In this document: positions 33,199 to 43,426 of the stretch, one piece after another | Layout: the number at the start of each line of letters is the position of its first letter | Numbering within the stretch: position 1 is the first letter of the stretch | NCBI GenBank assembly: GCA_021847995.1 | Contig: JAJZNE010000026.1 | Coordinates: 1 to 44,369 of the forward strand | Length of the DNA stretch: 44,369 nucleotides | Origin: Pseudomonadota bacterium | GTDB lineage: Bacteria > Pseudomonadota > Alphaproteobacteria > Acetobacterales > Acetobacteraceae | Reading direction: 5' to 3' | The notes under the pieces: model-generated | What the model was told of the DNA's origin: nothing | Database searches by the model: none | What the model saw: the letters and a program-made list of their open reading frames with translations, nothing else | Program-made: the position numbers and the translations under genes

Positions 33199-34524
33199 AT
33201 GGACTGGAGCTGCATCTTTCGCCGCGGCCGTGGCCGGAGGATCGCGGGGTGGGCCGTCCTGGCGGGTCTGGCGGCTGCCAACCCGGCAGCACCCGCCGGC
33301 GCCGCCGGGCTCGACGCCTATGCGCCGGTCCCGCCCGAGCCGGGCACCGAGATCCCGACCGCCACCATCAGGTTCGGCATGCGGCCCTATGCCGACAACA
33401 CCTTCTATATCATCGGCATGAAGAAGGGCTGGTACAGCGATGTCGGCATCTCCTTCGAGCCGGCACCGTACGGGCTGAAGGCCAACGACTCGAACGTGGT
33501 CACGCTGCTGCTGAACGGCCAGCTCGACCTGATCAGCGAATACTGCCCGCTGATGCTGCCGACCTACAAATCGTCCAAGGCGTTGAAGTGCATCGCCTTC
33601 ACCGACACCTTCCTGGCCAATGCCGTGCTCGCCAATCCCGCGCTCAGGCTCAAGGGCTTCAAGGACTACATTGCGGAAGGGATGGACTTCCAGCACGCCA
33701 TCCACGCCGCGCTGGCACCGCTGGAGGGCAAGACGCTGGTCGGCGCGCCGGAGCTGAGCGACCGGCCGTTCGAGGAGGGGCTGGCGAAATTCTCGGGCGT
33801 GCATTGGAAGCTCGAGGTGCTCGACGATTCGAAGTCACTGGTCCTCGCCAAGTCGGGGCGCGAGGATTTCGTCAATCCGGAGGGGGCGCCAATCGTCTAC
33901 ACGCTGCGGCAGGCCGGCTGGACCGACCTCGTGGACATCGCCGACCTGTTCAAATACGGCCCGGGCGGCGCCGATTCGCCGATCGAACCGCTGATCGACA
34001 TCGTCGGCGTCGGCGCCAACGGCAACTATGTCAATACGCACCAGAACACGGTGCTGCGCTTCCTTTCCGTCATGTGGCGGATCTTCGATGAAGTGAAGAA
34101 GGATCCGTCGCTCTATGACCTGCAGGCGCCCTATCTCAACAGCATGGCGGGCACCACCCTGGACGGCAAAGGGGTCGCCGAGACCGTCAGGATCCTCGAT
34201 CCGTTCGAGACGTTCGACGGCGACCGGCCGTATTATGAAGGCCCGCAGGGCACCCTCTATTACCGCAATGTCTGGGACGCGCTGATCGCCAATTTCGAGC
34301 AGCATGGCATCATCCCGAAAGGCGCGGTGACCTCCGACGAGGTGGTGTGGGGCGGCCCCATCTGGCATCAGATGCTCGACTACCGCACCCGGACCGATGC
34401 GCTGCTGCATGCGCCCGCGCCGTCGGACCCGGCGCGGAAGGCCCTGCTGGCGCGCGCCCGGCAGTTCTATGACTGGCGCGACTACCTCGATGCGTGGCGG
34501 CTCGCTTCGGCCGCGATGCAATGA
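33199..34524 (+). CDS. NitT/TauT-type ABC transporter substrate-binding protein
   Basis: This 441-residue periplasmic receptor resembles the NMT1/SsuA family that binds nitrogen- or sulfur-containing small molecules. It has a basic N-terminus and a signal peptide (about residues 13-36, ending near AGAAG). The NMT1-like core begins TIRFGMRPYADNTFYIIGMK, followed by KGWYSDVGISFEPAPYG and LLLNGQLDLISEYCP. At 441 residues it is longer than the usual approximately 330, with a C-terminal extension of unknown role. ATG at 33199 follows AGGGGGA at spacing five. It heads a four-gene, translationally coupled ABC operon. The bound ligand is unknown. Confidence 0.83.
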   Translation: MDWSCIFRRGRGRRIAGWAVLAGLAAANPAAPAGAAGLDAYAPVPPEPGTEIPTATIRFGMRPYADNTFYIIGMKKGWYSDVGISFEPAPYGLKANDSNVVTLLLNGQLDLISEYCPLMLPTYKSSKALKCIAFTDTFLANAVLANPALRLKGFKDYIAEGMDFQHAIHAALAPLEGKTLVGAPELSDRPFEEGLAKFSGVHWKLEVLDDSKSLVLAKSGREDFVNPEGAPIVYTLRQAGWTDLVDIADLFKYGPGGADSPIEPLIDIVGVGANGNYVNTHQNTVLRFLSVMWRIFDEVKKDPSLYDLQAPYLNSMAGTTLDGKGVAETVRILDPFETFDGDRPYYEGPQGTLYYRNVWDALIANFEQHGIIPKGAVTSDEVVWGGPIWHQMLDYRTRTDALLHAPAPSDPARKALLARARQFYDWRDYLDAWRLASAAMQ

Positions 34525-35342
34525 GACGCGGGGCGGCGGGGCGGTTCGCGGCGGCTGTCGATCCGCTCCGGCTGGCCGGCCCGGTGCTGCTCGCCGCGGC
34601 GTGGTGGGCGATGGCGCGGGCGCTGCCGCCGTCGCTGCTGCCGCCGCCGCTCGCGGTGCTGCGGCGGGTCGCGGCCGATTTCCTGGCCGCGCCGGAACTC
34701 ACCTATTACGGGCTCGATAATGCCAGCCTGCTGGGCAGCCTGCTCTATACCGTGCAGAACGTGGTGCTGGCGGTGGCGCTGGGCACTGCGCTCGGGGTGG
34801 TGGGCGGGCTGCTCGCCGCGCGCATCGCCCTGCTGCGTGCGGTGATCGACCCGATGATGCTGACCGCGGGCACCATCCCGATCCTGATCGCCGCCCCGTT
34901 CCTGCTGATCTGGTTCGGCGTCGGGCGCGGCAGTGCGGTCGCTCTGGTGGTCTTCAACGTCGCCGTCGTGCTCTATCTGTTCGCCCGGCGCGCCGCCGCC
35001 AATCTCGATCCGATCCACGAGGCGGCGGCACGGATGCTCGGCGCCACCCCCGCCGGTGCCGTGCGCGACGTGCTGCTGCCCGGCACGGTGCCGGAGATTC
35101 TCGGCGGCCTGCGCATCGCCCTCGCCGGTGCCTGGGGGCTGGAGGCGATCGCCGAATTGCTGGGCGCGCAGCAGGGCATCGGCAAGGTCATCGAGGTGCT
35201 GGCCGGCGCCACCGATGTCGAGGGGATCATGGCGGCGCTGCTGCTGCTCGGCGCGGTCGCGGTCGTTGCCGATGCGCTTGCCGCCGCCGCCATCCGCCGC
35301 CTCGCCCCCTGGACGACACCGGCACGGCTGGCGGCGGCATGA
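34521..35342 (+). CDS. NitT/TauT-type ABC transporter permease (first)
   Basis: This 273-residue inner-membrane permease contains the BPD/SsuC-like EAA loop (EAAARMLGATPAGAVRDVLLPGTVPEI) followed by LRIALAGAWGLEAIAELLGAQQGIG, and about six helices. The ATG at 34521 overlaps the stop of the receptor gene (ATGA), and its own stop overlaps the ATPase start in the same way. It should form a heterodimeric channel with the second permease, encoded after the ATPase. Confidence 0.9.
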   Translation: MRRGAAGRFAAAVDPLRLAGPVLLAAAWWAMARALPPSLLPPPLAVLRRVAADFLAAPELTYYGLDNASLLGSLLYTVQNVVLAVALGTALGVVGGLLAARIALLRAVIDPMMLTAGTIPILIAAPFLLIWFGVGRGSAVALVVFNVAVVLYLFARRAAANLDPIHEAAARMLGATPAGAVRDVLLPGTVPEILGGLRIALAGAWGLEAIAELLGAQQGIGKVIEVLAGATDVEGIMAALLLLGAVAVVADALAAAAIRRLAPWTTPARLAAA

Positions 35343-36139
35343 TCGCGCTCGATCACGTCTCCCGCCGGTTCCGACGCGCCGACGGGCAGATCGTGCAGGC
35401 GCTCGACGATGTCAGCGTCACCATCGCGCCCGGCGAGTTCGTGTGCCTGGTCGGCCCCTCCGGCTGCGGCAAGAGCACGCTGCTGCAACTCGTCGCCGGC
35501 CTGCTGGAGCCGAGCGGCGGCAGCGTCAACGTCGCCGGCCAGGTGGTGCGCGGCCCGGCGCCGGAGCGCGGCATGGTATTCCAGCGCGACAGCGTGTTTC
35601 CCTGGCTGCGGGTGATCGACAACGTGCAGTACGGGCCGCGCTGTCGCGGCATGAAGCGGGCCGCGCGACTGGCGCTGGCGCAGCAATACCTGGAGCGGGT
35701 CGGGCTTGCCCATGTCGCGCGTGCCTGGCCGCGCGAATTGTCGGGCGGCATGCTGAAGCGCGTCGCGGTGGCGATGGTATTCGCCAACGGCGCCGAGGTG
35801 CTGCTGCTGGACGAGCCGTTCGGCGCGCTCGACTACGTCACCCGCCACCAGCTGCACGACGTCCTGCTCGATCTATGGGAGGAGAGCCGGGCGCGGACCG
35901 GGCGGCGCACGGTACTGTTCGTCACGCACGACGTCGATGAATGCCTGGTGCTGGCCGACCGGATCCTGGTGTTCCGCGCCGGCCGGCTGGTGGACGACTT
36001 CCCGGTCGCCGCGCCGCGCCCGCGCACCGCCGACAGTCTGCTGCTGGCGGACATGGTGGCGCATCGTCACCGGCTGCTCGCGCATCTCGGCCTGGAGCGT
36101 GCCGCCCCGCGCGCGATCGCCGGGGCGGCCGCGCAATGA
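35339..36139 (+). CDS. NitT/TauT-type ABC transporter ATPase
   Basis: This 266-residue nucleotide-binding subunit powers the importer. Walker A is GPSGCGKST at 39-47, the signature LSGGM is at 134-138 and Walker B is LLLDEPFGALD at 155-165, with the H-loop in FVTHDVDECLVLADRI. The pattern is that of SsuB/TauB/NrtD-type ATPases. It is coupled to the flanking permease genes by ATGA overlaps on both sides, showing that all four proteins form one unit. Confidence 0.95.
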   Translation: MIALDHVSRRFRRADGQIVQALDDVSVTIAPGEFVCLVGPSGCGKSTLLQLVAGLLEPSGGSVNVAGQVVRGPAPERGMVFQRDSVFPWLRVIDNVQYGPRCRGMKRAARLALAQQYLERVGLAHVARAWPRELSGGMLKRVAVAMVFANGAEVLLLDEPFGALDYVTRHQLHDVLLDLWEESRARTGRRTVLFVTHDVDECLVLADRILVFRAGRLVDDFPVAAPRPRTADSLLLADMVAHRHRLLAHLGLERAAPRAIAGAAAQ

Positions 36140-36990
36140 CCGCCCGTCGCACCGCGGCGCGCGACCGCTGGGTCACCCTCGGCGTGTTCATGGCCCTTGC
36201 CGCGGCGTGGCAGGCATTGTCGCTCGTCTTCACCGCCGAGGCGCAGCCGGGCGAGCCGATGGTGCCGGGCTGGCAGGTGCTGTTCAGCCGCACCCTCCTC
36301 TCGATGTCGGACTATTTCCAGGGCGGTTTCGGCATCCGGCCGATCTCCGAGGGCGGGGTGCGCAGCTATCCGGCCGCCGTGCTGTCGCTGCTCGGCAATT
36401 CCGCCGACACGCTGCTGCGGCTCGCGGTCGGCTGGCTGGCGGGCGCGCTCGCCGGCACGCTGCTCGGGCTCGCGGTGTCGTGGTCGGCGTGGAGCCGGCG
36501 GCTGGTGGAGCTGCCGGCGCAGTTCCTGCGCACGCTGCCGCTGCTGGCGATGGTGCCGCTGTTCCAGCTCTGGTTCGGCAGCTACTTCATCGGCAAGGTC
36601 GCGTTCGTGGCCTATGGCGTCGGCGTGCTGTTCTTCGCCGGCGTGGTCAACGCGGTCGGCAACGTGCCGCAAATCCATATCGACAACGCCCGCACCCTCG
36701 GCGCCGGGCAATGGCGGCTCTATGGCAGCGTGGTGCTGCCGGCGATCCTGCCGGAACTGCGCGCGACGATGCTGCTCAGCCTCGGCGCCGCCTGGGCGGC
36801 GGTGCTCGGCGCGGAATATCTGGGCGCGCAATCCGGCCTCGGCTACATTATCGTGTTCGCTCAGCAATTCGCCTTCCTGGACCGGATGTTCCTGGTGGCG
36901 CTGCTGATCGTCGTCTACACCTCGCTCAGCTTCTGGGCGTTCGACCGGCTGAGTGCCTGGGCGACCCGCTGGGCACCTGCTGCGGGGTGA
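36136..36990 (+). CDS. NitT/TauT-type ABC transporter permease (second)
   Basis: This 284-residue permease has the EAA-like loop (DNARTLGAGQWRLYGSVVLP then AILPELRATMLLSLGAAWAA) and GAEYLGAQSGLGYII, with about six helices. An unusual insertion after helix 1 (residues about 38-72, PGEPMVPGWQVLFSRTLLSM) places extra sequence on the periplasmic side. ATG at 36136 overlaps the ATPase stop as ATGA. With the first permease it completes the channel. An amidase gene follows 57 bases later in the same direction and is probably co-transcribed. Confidence 0.9.
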   Translation: MTARRTAARDRWVTLGVFMALAAAWQALSLVFTAEAQPGEPMVPGWQVLFSRTLLSMSDYFQGGFGIRPISEGGVRSYPAAVLSLLGNSADTLLRLAVGWLAGALAGTLLGLAVSWSAWSRRLVELPAQFLRTLPLLAMVPLFQLWFGSYFIGKVAFVAYGVGVLFFAGVVNAVGNVPQIHIDNARTLGAGQWRLYGSVVLPAILPELRATMLLSLGAAWAAVLGAEYLGAQSGLGYIIVFAQQFAFLDRMFLVALLIVVYTSLSFWAFDRLSAWATRWAPAAG

Positions 36991-37047
36991 CGGCGTGGCG
37001 CCGGCCGCGCCCTTCTGTCACAACCCTTTGCCGCGGAGCGACGGCCT

Positions 37048-38709
37048 GTGAGCGGACATGCCATCACCCTGGACATCATCGAGGCCGGCGAGCGGCTGAT
37101 GGGCGTCGCCTATTCGCCCGGCGAACGTGCCCTGATGCTCGACAATCTGGACGGCCAGATCGCCGCCGCTGAGGCGCGCCGCCGGCTGGTGTTTGCCAAT
37201 GACGTGCCGGCGGCGAGCCGCTTCGACCCGCGCCTGCCGGATTTCCCGCCGCTCCCCGCGCATGGTCTGCTGCGTCCGTCGGCGGGCGATCCCGGCCCCC
37301 TGCCGGATGACGAGGAGAGCATCGCCTTCGCCCCGGTCACGCAGTTGTCGCGCTGGCTGCACCAGGGCGTGCTGAGCAGCCGGCGGCTGACCGACCTCTA
37401 TCTCGCCCGCATCGCCGCCCATGCCGGCCGGCTGGAATGCTTCGTCACCGTCACCGCCGAACTGGCACGCGCACAGGCGGAAGCGGCGGACGCGCTGCTG
37501 CGCGCCGGTACCTGGCTCGGCCCGCTGCACGGCATTCCCTATGGCCTCAAGGATCTGTTCGACGCGCATGGCGTGGCCACGACATGGGGCGCCGAGCCGT
37601 ACAGGGACCGCGTGGCGGCGGGCGATGCCCGCATCGTCGAACTGCTGCGCGCCGCCGGCGCCGTGCTGATCGGCAAGACCACCGTGGGCGCGCTCGCCTA
37701 CGGCGACATCTGGTTCGGCGGGCGGACGCGCAACCCGTGGAACCTCAACGAAGGCTCCTCCGGGTCGAGCGCCGGATCGGCCGCCGCCGTCGCTGCCGGC
37801 CTGTGCGGGTTCGCGATCGGGACGGAGACACTCGGCTCCATCACCTCGCCGTCGCAGCGCTGCGGCACCACCGGCCTGCGCCCGACCTATGGCCGCGTCA
37901 GCCGGGCGGGCGGCATGACGCTGTGCTGGTCGCTCGACAAGGTCGGGCCGATCTGCCGCGGCGTCGAGGATTGCGCGCTGGTGCTCGCCGCCATCAACGG
38001 CGCCGATCCGGCCGATCGCGGGTCGATCGCCGCGCCGTTCCGCTTCGATGCCGGCGCCGGCATCGCCGGCCTGCGCCTCGGCTTCCTGCCCGACGCCTTC
38101 GCCGAGGCGGAGGCGACCGACGTGGACCGCGCGGCGCTCGCGGCCGCCCGCTCGCTCGGTCTCAGCGTGACGGAGCTGCGGCTCCCTGATCTGCCATACG
38201 GATCGCTGATGGCGATCCTGTACGCCGAGGCAGCGGCAGCATTCGAGGATCTGACGCTCAGCGACCGCGACGACGAGCTGACCTGGCAGAGCCGGGCGGC
38301 GTGGCCCAATGCCTTCCGCAAGGCGCGGTTCCTGTCGGCGGTCGATCACGTGCAGGCGGACCGGCTGCGCTATCGCGTGATGCAGGCGTTGGACGGCGTC
38401 TTCCGCGAGGTGGATGTGCTGATCGGCCCGTTCATGACCGGCCCGATGCTGGTCGCGAGCAACTTCACCGGCCATCCCTGTCTGCATCTGCGCGCCGGAT
38501 TCCTGCGCGTGGGCACCCGCTCCGGCCCGTCGCTCGCCGACGCCAAGCTCGATCCCGGCAAGGCGCCGGCGGCGGGGCCGCTGTTCGAGGTGCCGCAGGG
38601 CATTTCGCTGTGGGGCCGGCTGTTCGACGAAGGCCGGCTGTGCAATCTCGGCATGGCGCTGGAGGCGGCGCTGGGCGTGGCGGCGCGGCGGCCGACCCTG
38701 GCGCGATAG
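37048..38709 (+). CDS. Amidase-signature family amidase
   Basis: This 553-residue enzyme carries the Ser-cisSer-Lys triad of the amidase signature family. Lys168 is in HGIPYGLKDLF, the cis-Ser is Ser240 in NEGSSGSSAGSAAAVAAGL and the nucleophile Ser264 is in GTETLGSITSPSQRCG. An N-terminal extension of about 90 residues precedes the catalytic core. The start is GTG at 37048 with GGAG nine bases upstream. Following an ABC importer operon, it most likely hydrolyses the imported amide, giving a carboxylate and ammonia or an amine. The two-base gap to the stop of the opposite ABC ATPase gene is notable. Substrate specificity cannot be deduced; GatA itself is less likely because of the extension and context. 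Confidence 0.9.
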   Translation: MSGHAITLDIIEAGERLMGVAYSPGERALMLDNLDGQIAAAEARRRLVFANDVPAASRFDPRLPDFPPLPAHGLLRPSAGDPGPLPDDEESIAFAPVTQLSRWLHQGVLSSRRLTDLYLARIAAHAGRLECFVTVTAELARAQAEAADALLRAGTWLGPLHGIPYGLKDLFDAHGVATTWGAEPYRDRVAAGDARIVELLRAAGAVLIGKTTVGALAYGDIWFGGRTRNPWNLNEGSSGSSAGSAAAVAAGLCGFAIGTETLGSITSPSQRCGTTGLRPTYGRVSRAGGMTLCWSLDKVGPICRGVEDCALVLAAINGADPADRGSIAAPFRFDAGAGIAGLRLGFLPDAFAEAEATDVDRAALAAARSLGLSVTELRLPDLPYGSLMAILYAEAAAAFEDLTLSDRDDELTWQSRAAWPNAFRKARFLSAVDHVQADRLRYRVMQALDGVFREVDVLIGPFMTGPMLVASNFTGHPCLHLRAGFLRVGTRSGPSLADAKLDPGKAPAAGPLFEVPQGISLWGRLFDEGRLCNLGMALEAALGVAARRPTLAR

Positions 38710-38711
38710 CG

Positions 38712-39690
38712 TCAGGCACCGGCGCGGACATGACAGGCGACCTGATGGTCGCTGCCGATTGCGGCCAGCGTCGGCGTGCGTTCCCGGCAGACCGGCCGGG
38801 CGATCGGGCAGCGGGTGTGGAACGCGCAGCCGGGCGGCGGATTGACCGGGCTCGGCACGTCGCCGCGCAGGATGATCCGTTCCCGCTTCGCGCCCGGCCG
38901 CGGCACCGGCACCGCCTGTAGCAGCGCTTCGGTGTAGGGATGGAGCGGGGCGGAGAAGAGGGCGCGCTTCGCACCGATCTCGACGATGCGGCCGAGATAC
39001 ATGACCGCCACGCGGTGCGCGATATGCTCGACCACGGCAAGGTCGTGCGAGATGAAAAGGAAGGCGAGATCGCTGCCACGCTGCAGGTCGGCCATCAGGT
39101 TCAGCACCTGCGCCTGCACCGAGACATCGAGCGCCGAAACCGGCTCGTCGGCGACCAGGACATCGGGTTGCACGGCGAGCGCCCGCGCGATGCCGAGGCG
39201 CTGGCGCTGGCCGCCGGACAATTGATGCGGATAGCGGCGCATCTGCTCCGGCCGCAGACCGACCTGCGCGAACATCTCGCCCACACGGTCCTGCATCGCG
39301 CGTCCGCTGGCGAATCCGTGAATCTCCAGCGGCTCCGCCACGATCCGCCCACAGGTCATGCGCGGGTTGAAGGAGGAGAACGGATCCTGGAACACCATCT
39401 GGATGTGGCGCCGCAGCCGGCGCAGGGCGCTGCCCTGCGCCCGCGTGATGTCCTGCCCGTGCAGAAGAATCTGCCCGCCATCGGCCGGATGCAGCCGCAT
39501 CAGCGTCTTGCCGAGCGTGGTCTTGCCGCAGCCCGACTCGCCGACGATCCCGAGCGTTTCGCCGGCGCGAACCGCGAAGCTGACGCCGCTCAGCGCATGC
39601 ACCACCGCCCGGCCGCCGCCGAACAGGCCGTGGTGCAGCGGGAAGGTCTTGACGAGGTTGCGCAGTTCGATGACGGGTGGCGCAGCGCGG

Positions 39691-39698
<8 letters not shown>
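38712..39698 (-). CDS. Oligopeptide/dipeptide ABC transporter ATPase (OppF/DppF-type)
   Basis: This 328-residue ATPase has Walker A GESGCGKTT at 53-61, the LSGGQRQR signature at 160-167, DEPVSALDVS Walker B/D-loop text and the C-terminal Opp-type cysteine tail (CAFHTRCPIARPVC). The start is ATG at 39696-39698, because GGAGG lies six bases upstream; an ATG two codons earlier directly abuts it. It overlaps the end of the upstream ATPase gene by eight bases. The two ATPases are transcribed divergently from the receptor and permease genes of the same transporter. Confidence 0.93.
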
Positions 39699-40788
<1,090 letters not shown>

Positions 40789-40827
40789 CTGCCCGCCTTC
40801 GGGCCGGCCGGTTGCGCGACGAAAAGC

Positions 40828-40838
40828 GCATATGCATA
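40828..40838. promoter_or_regulatory. Overlapping palindromes between the divergent Opp/Dpp operons
   Basis: GCATATGC (40828-40835) and TATGCATA (40831-40838) overlap in the divergent region between the ATPase and receptor operons, flanked by TTGCCA (40840-40845). This could be an operator or part of two back-to-back promoters; function is not established. Confidence 0.3.
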
Positions 40839-40921
40839 CTTGCCAAAGTCGCAGCAGGGGTTCTTGATAGCATGTCTGCTGGAGATGGCAACGGCGGGCG
40901 CAGCGGAGGGGAATCGGACAG

Positions 40922-42463
40922 ATGCGGCGACGGGATTTTCTGCACACATCAGGGCTGGTGATGAGCGGTCTCGCGTTCGGCGGTCTGCCGGGACCGGCCG
41001 CGGCGGCGGCGACGCCGGGGCGCGGCGGGACGCTGATCTGGGGCCATTCGGAGACGACGCAGAACCTCGACATCCATCAGACCGGCACCGCCTCTACGCT
41101 GCGGCTGCTGCAGAACGTGCATGACACCATCGTGACCGTGGACCGCTCCTTCAAGGTGCTGCCCAATGTCGCGGAGAGCTTCGACAGTTCGCCCGATCTG
41201 CTGACCTATACGTTCCATCTGCGGCCGGGGGTGACGTTCCACACCGGCGCGCCCGTCACCTCGGCCGATGTCGTGTATTCGTTCGAGCGGGTGCGCGATC
41301 CCCGGACGGGTGCAGTCAATTTCGACGTGTTCAGGGAAGTGGCGTCGATCGAGGCGCCGGATGCCATGACCGTAATCGTCAGGATGAAGCAGCCCTTCGC
41401 GCCGTTCCTCGCCCGGCTGGCGGAACTCGGCGCCGGTGCGGTGCTGCCGAAGGATTCCGGCGACGTGCAGGGCAAGATGCCGGTCGGCTGCGGCCCGTTC
41501 AAATTCGTCAGCCGCGAATTCGGCAATAAGGTGGAATTGACGGCGTTCGATGCATACTGGCAGGGCCGACCCTATCTCGACGGCGTCCTGTCCCACGAGG
41601 TGACGGAGGAAACGGTACGGCTGACCGGGTTGCAGACCGGCCAGTTCCACCTGATCAATGACATCCCGATGGACCGCGTGGCCAAGGTCAAGCAGGATCC
41701 GAAGCTTCAGGTACTGTCCTGGTTCCCGCTGAACTGGGATTTTCTGAACTTCAACCATGACCGCAAGCCGTTCGACGATCCGCGCGTGCGCCAGGCGCTC
41801 GACATGATGGTGGATAAGGAAGCCCTGATGCAGGGTGCCCTGTGGGGGCAGGGGGTCGTCACCGGCTCGCCGAGCTTTCCCACCTCGGCCAGCTTCGATC
41901 CGGCGATCAAGCCGCGTGCCCAGGATTTCACCGCTGCGGCGGCGCTGCTCAGGGAGGCCGGTTTCGCCCCCGGCCAGTTGCAATTCACCTTCAAGGTGAC
42001 GACCAACTATCCCTATCACGTGCAGGCGGCGCAGATCATGCAGGCGTGGTTCGAGCAGGGCGGGGTGAAGGCGACGACGCAGCAGCTCACCTGGGCGGAC
42101 TGGCTCAGCCAGTGCTGGGTGCATCGCGACTTCGAAGTCACGATGATGAACTTCTTTACACTGTGGGAAGCGGATTTCCTGTACTACACGCTGTGGAACT
42201 CAACCGGGGCCTTCAACTACCGCAACATCAGGGACAGTGCGATCGACGACATGACCGGCAAGGCGCGACGCTCCGCCGATCCGGCGGAACGTGCGGCGAT
42301 CTACAAGCAGGTGCAGCAGCGCATCCAGGACCAGACCCACGACGTGATCCTGTGGTTCCGCAACGGCAGCGTCGGTGCCCAGCAGAATGTCGGCGGCCTC
42401 GACCGGCTGGTGCATCCGAACGGCTCCAACCTGATGTTCCGCAATGTCTGGCTGAAGGCATGA
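40922..42463 (+). CDS. Opp/Dpp-type ABC transporter substrate-binding protein (SBP_bac_5)
   Basis: This is a 513-residue periplasmic receptor. The N-terminus MRRRDFLHTSGLVMSGLAFG carries a twin-arginine signal, so it is probably exported folded. The mature chain has the SBP_bac_5 pattern LPNVAESFDSSPDLLTYTFH, RPGVTFHTGAPVTSADVVYS and PVGCGPFKFVSREFGNKVEL. ATG at 40922 follows GGAGGGGAATCGGACAG; GGAGG lies about 12 bases upstream. It heads the operon with two permeases, divergent from the ATPases. Such receptors bind peptides, nickel or a variety of other small compounds, so the ligand is unknown here. Confidence 0.93.
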   Translation: MRRRDFLHTSGLVMSGLAFGGLPGPAAAAATPGRGGTLIWGHSETTQNLDIHQTGTASTLRLLQNVHDTIVTVDRSFKVLPNVAESFDSSPDLLTYTFHLRPGVTFHTGAPVTSADVVYSFERVRDPRTGAVNFDVFREVASIEAPDAMTVIVRMKQPFAPFLARLAELGAGAVLPKDSGDVQGKMPVGCGPFKFVSREFGNKVELTAFDAYWQGRPYLDGVLSHEVTEETVRLTGLQTGQFHLINDIPMDRVAKVKQDPKLQVLSWFPLNWDFLNFNHDRKPFDDPRVRQALDMMVDKEALMQGALWGQGVVTGSPSFPTSASFDPAIKPRAQDFTAAAALLREAGFAPGQLQFTFKVTTNYPYHVQAAQIMQAWFEQGGVKATTQQLTWADWLSQCWVHRDFEVTMMNFFTLWEADFLYYTLWNSTGAFNYRNIRDSAIDDMTGKARRSADPAERAAIYKQVQQRIQDQTHDVILWFRNGSVGAQQNVGGLDRLVHPNGSNLMFRNVWLKA

Positions 42464-42482
42464 CGCGGCGGCGCACCGGCCG

Positions 42483-43424
42483 ATGACGTATCTGGCGCGC
42501 CGCCTCGGGCTGTTCGGGGTCACGCTGCTGCTCATCACGCTGGTAACGTTCCTGATCACCAACGTGCTGCCGGGCGATGTCGCGACGATGATCCTCGGCA
42601 CCCGCAGCAACCCCGAGACGCTCGCCGGGCTGCGCGAAAAACTCGGCCTCAATCAGCCGCTGATCGTCCAGTACGGCCACTGGATCGGGCATGCGCTGTC
42701 GGGGGATCTCGGCGTTTCGCTGGTGTTCCGCACCCCGATCGCGGTGCTGCTCGGCCAGAAGATCGCAGCGAGCGCAATGCTGGTCGTGATGTCGCTGGTG
42801 ATGGCGCTGCTGTTCGCCGTGCCGCTCGGGGTCTGGGGGGCGGTGCATCGCGATCGCTGGCAGGATTCGGTGGGTAGCAGCATCGCGCTGGCGGGCATCA
42901 GTCTGCCGGATTTCTTCTGGGGCATCGTGCTGATCCTGTTCGTCGCCCGCGGGCTCGGCTGGCTGCCGGCGTCCGGCTACGCCTCGCCGCTGGACAGCCC
43001 GCGACTGGCGCTGAGTTATGCGGCGCTGCCGTCGGTCACGCTGGCGCTCAGCCTGATGGCGCATCTGACCCGCATGACGCGCTCGGCGATGCTGGAGGTG
43101 CTGGGCCAGGATTTCATCCGCGTCTGCCGCGCCAAGGGGCTGGCGGAGGGTACGGTGATCCTGCGTCATGCGCTGCGCAACGCGATTTCGCCGGTGCTGA
43201 CGGTGGCGGGGCTGCAACTCGGCTACCTGTTCGGCTCCATCATCGTGGTGGAGAGCCTGTTCAACTTCACCGGCATGGGGTGGCTGACCTATCAGGCGCT
43301 GCTCAACCGCGACATGCCGCTGGTGCAGGCGTCGGTGCTGGTGATCGCGGCGCTGGTGATGCTGACCAACCTCGCGATCGACGTCGTCTATACGCTGCTC
43401 GACCCGCGCGTGCGCCTCACCTGA
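42483..43424 (+). CDS. Opp/Dpp-type ABC transporter permease (DppB-like)
   Basis: This 313-residue inner-membrane permease begins MTYLARRLGLFGVTLLLITL, the usual DppB N-terminus, followed by NVLPGDVATMIL and a linker GLNQPLIVQYGHWIGHALSG. The EAA-like loop is DFIRVCRAKGLAEGTVILRH with ALRNAISPVLT. It starts 19 bases after the receptor gene. With the DppC-like protein it would form the channel for the imported peptide-like substrate. Confidence 0.95.
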   Translation: MTYLARRLGLFGVTLLLITLVTFLITNVLPGDVATMILGTRSNPETLAGLREKLGLNQPLIVQYGHWIGHALSGDLGVSLVFRTPIAVLLGQKIAASAMLVVMSLVMALLFAVPLGVWGAVHRDRWQDSVGSSIALAGISLPDFFWGIVLILFVARGLGWLPASGYASPLDSPRLALSYAALPSVTLALSLMAHLTRMTRSAMLEVLGQDFIRVCRAKGLAEGTVILRHALRNAISPVLTVAGLQLGYLFGSIIVVESLFNFTGMGWLTYQALLNRDMPLVQASVLVIAALVMLTNLAIDVVYTLLDPRVRLT

Positions 43425-43426
43425 CG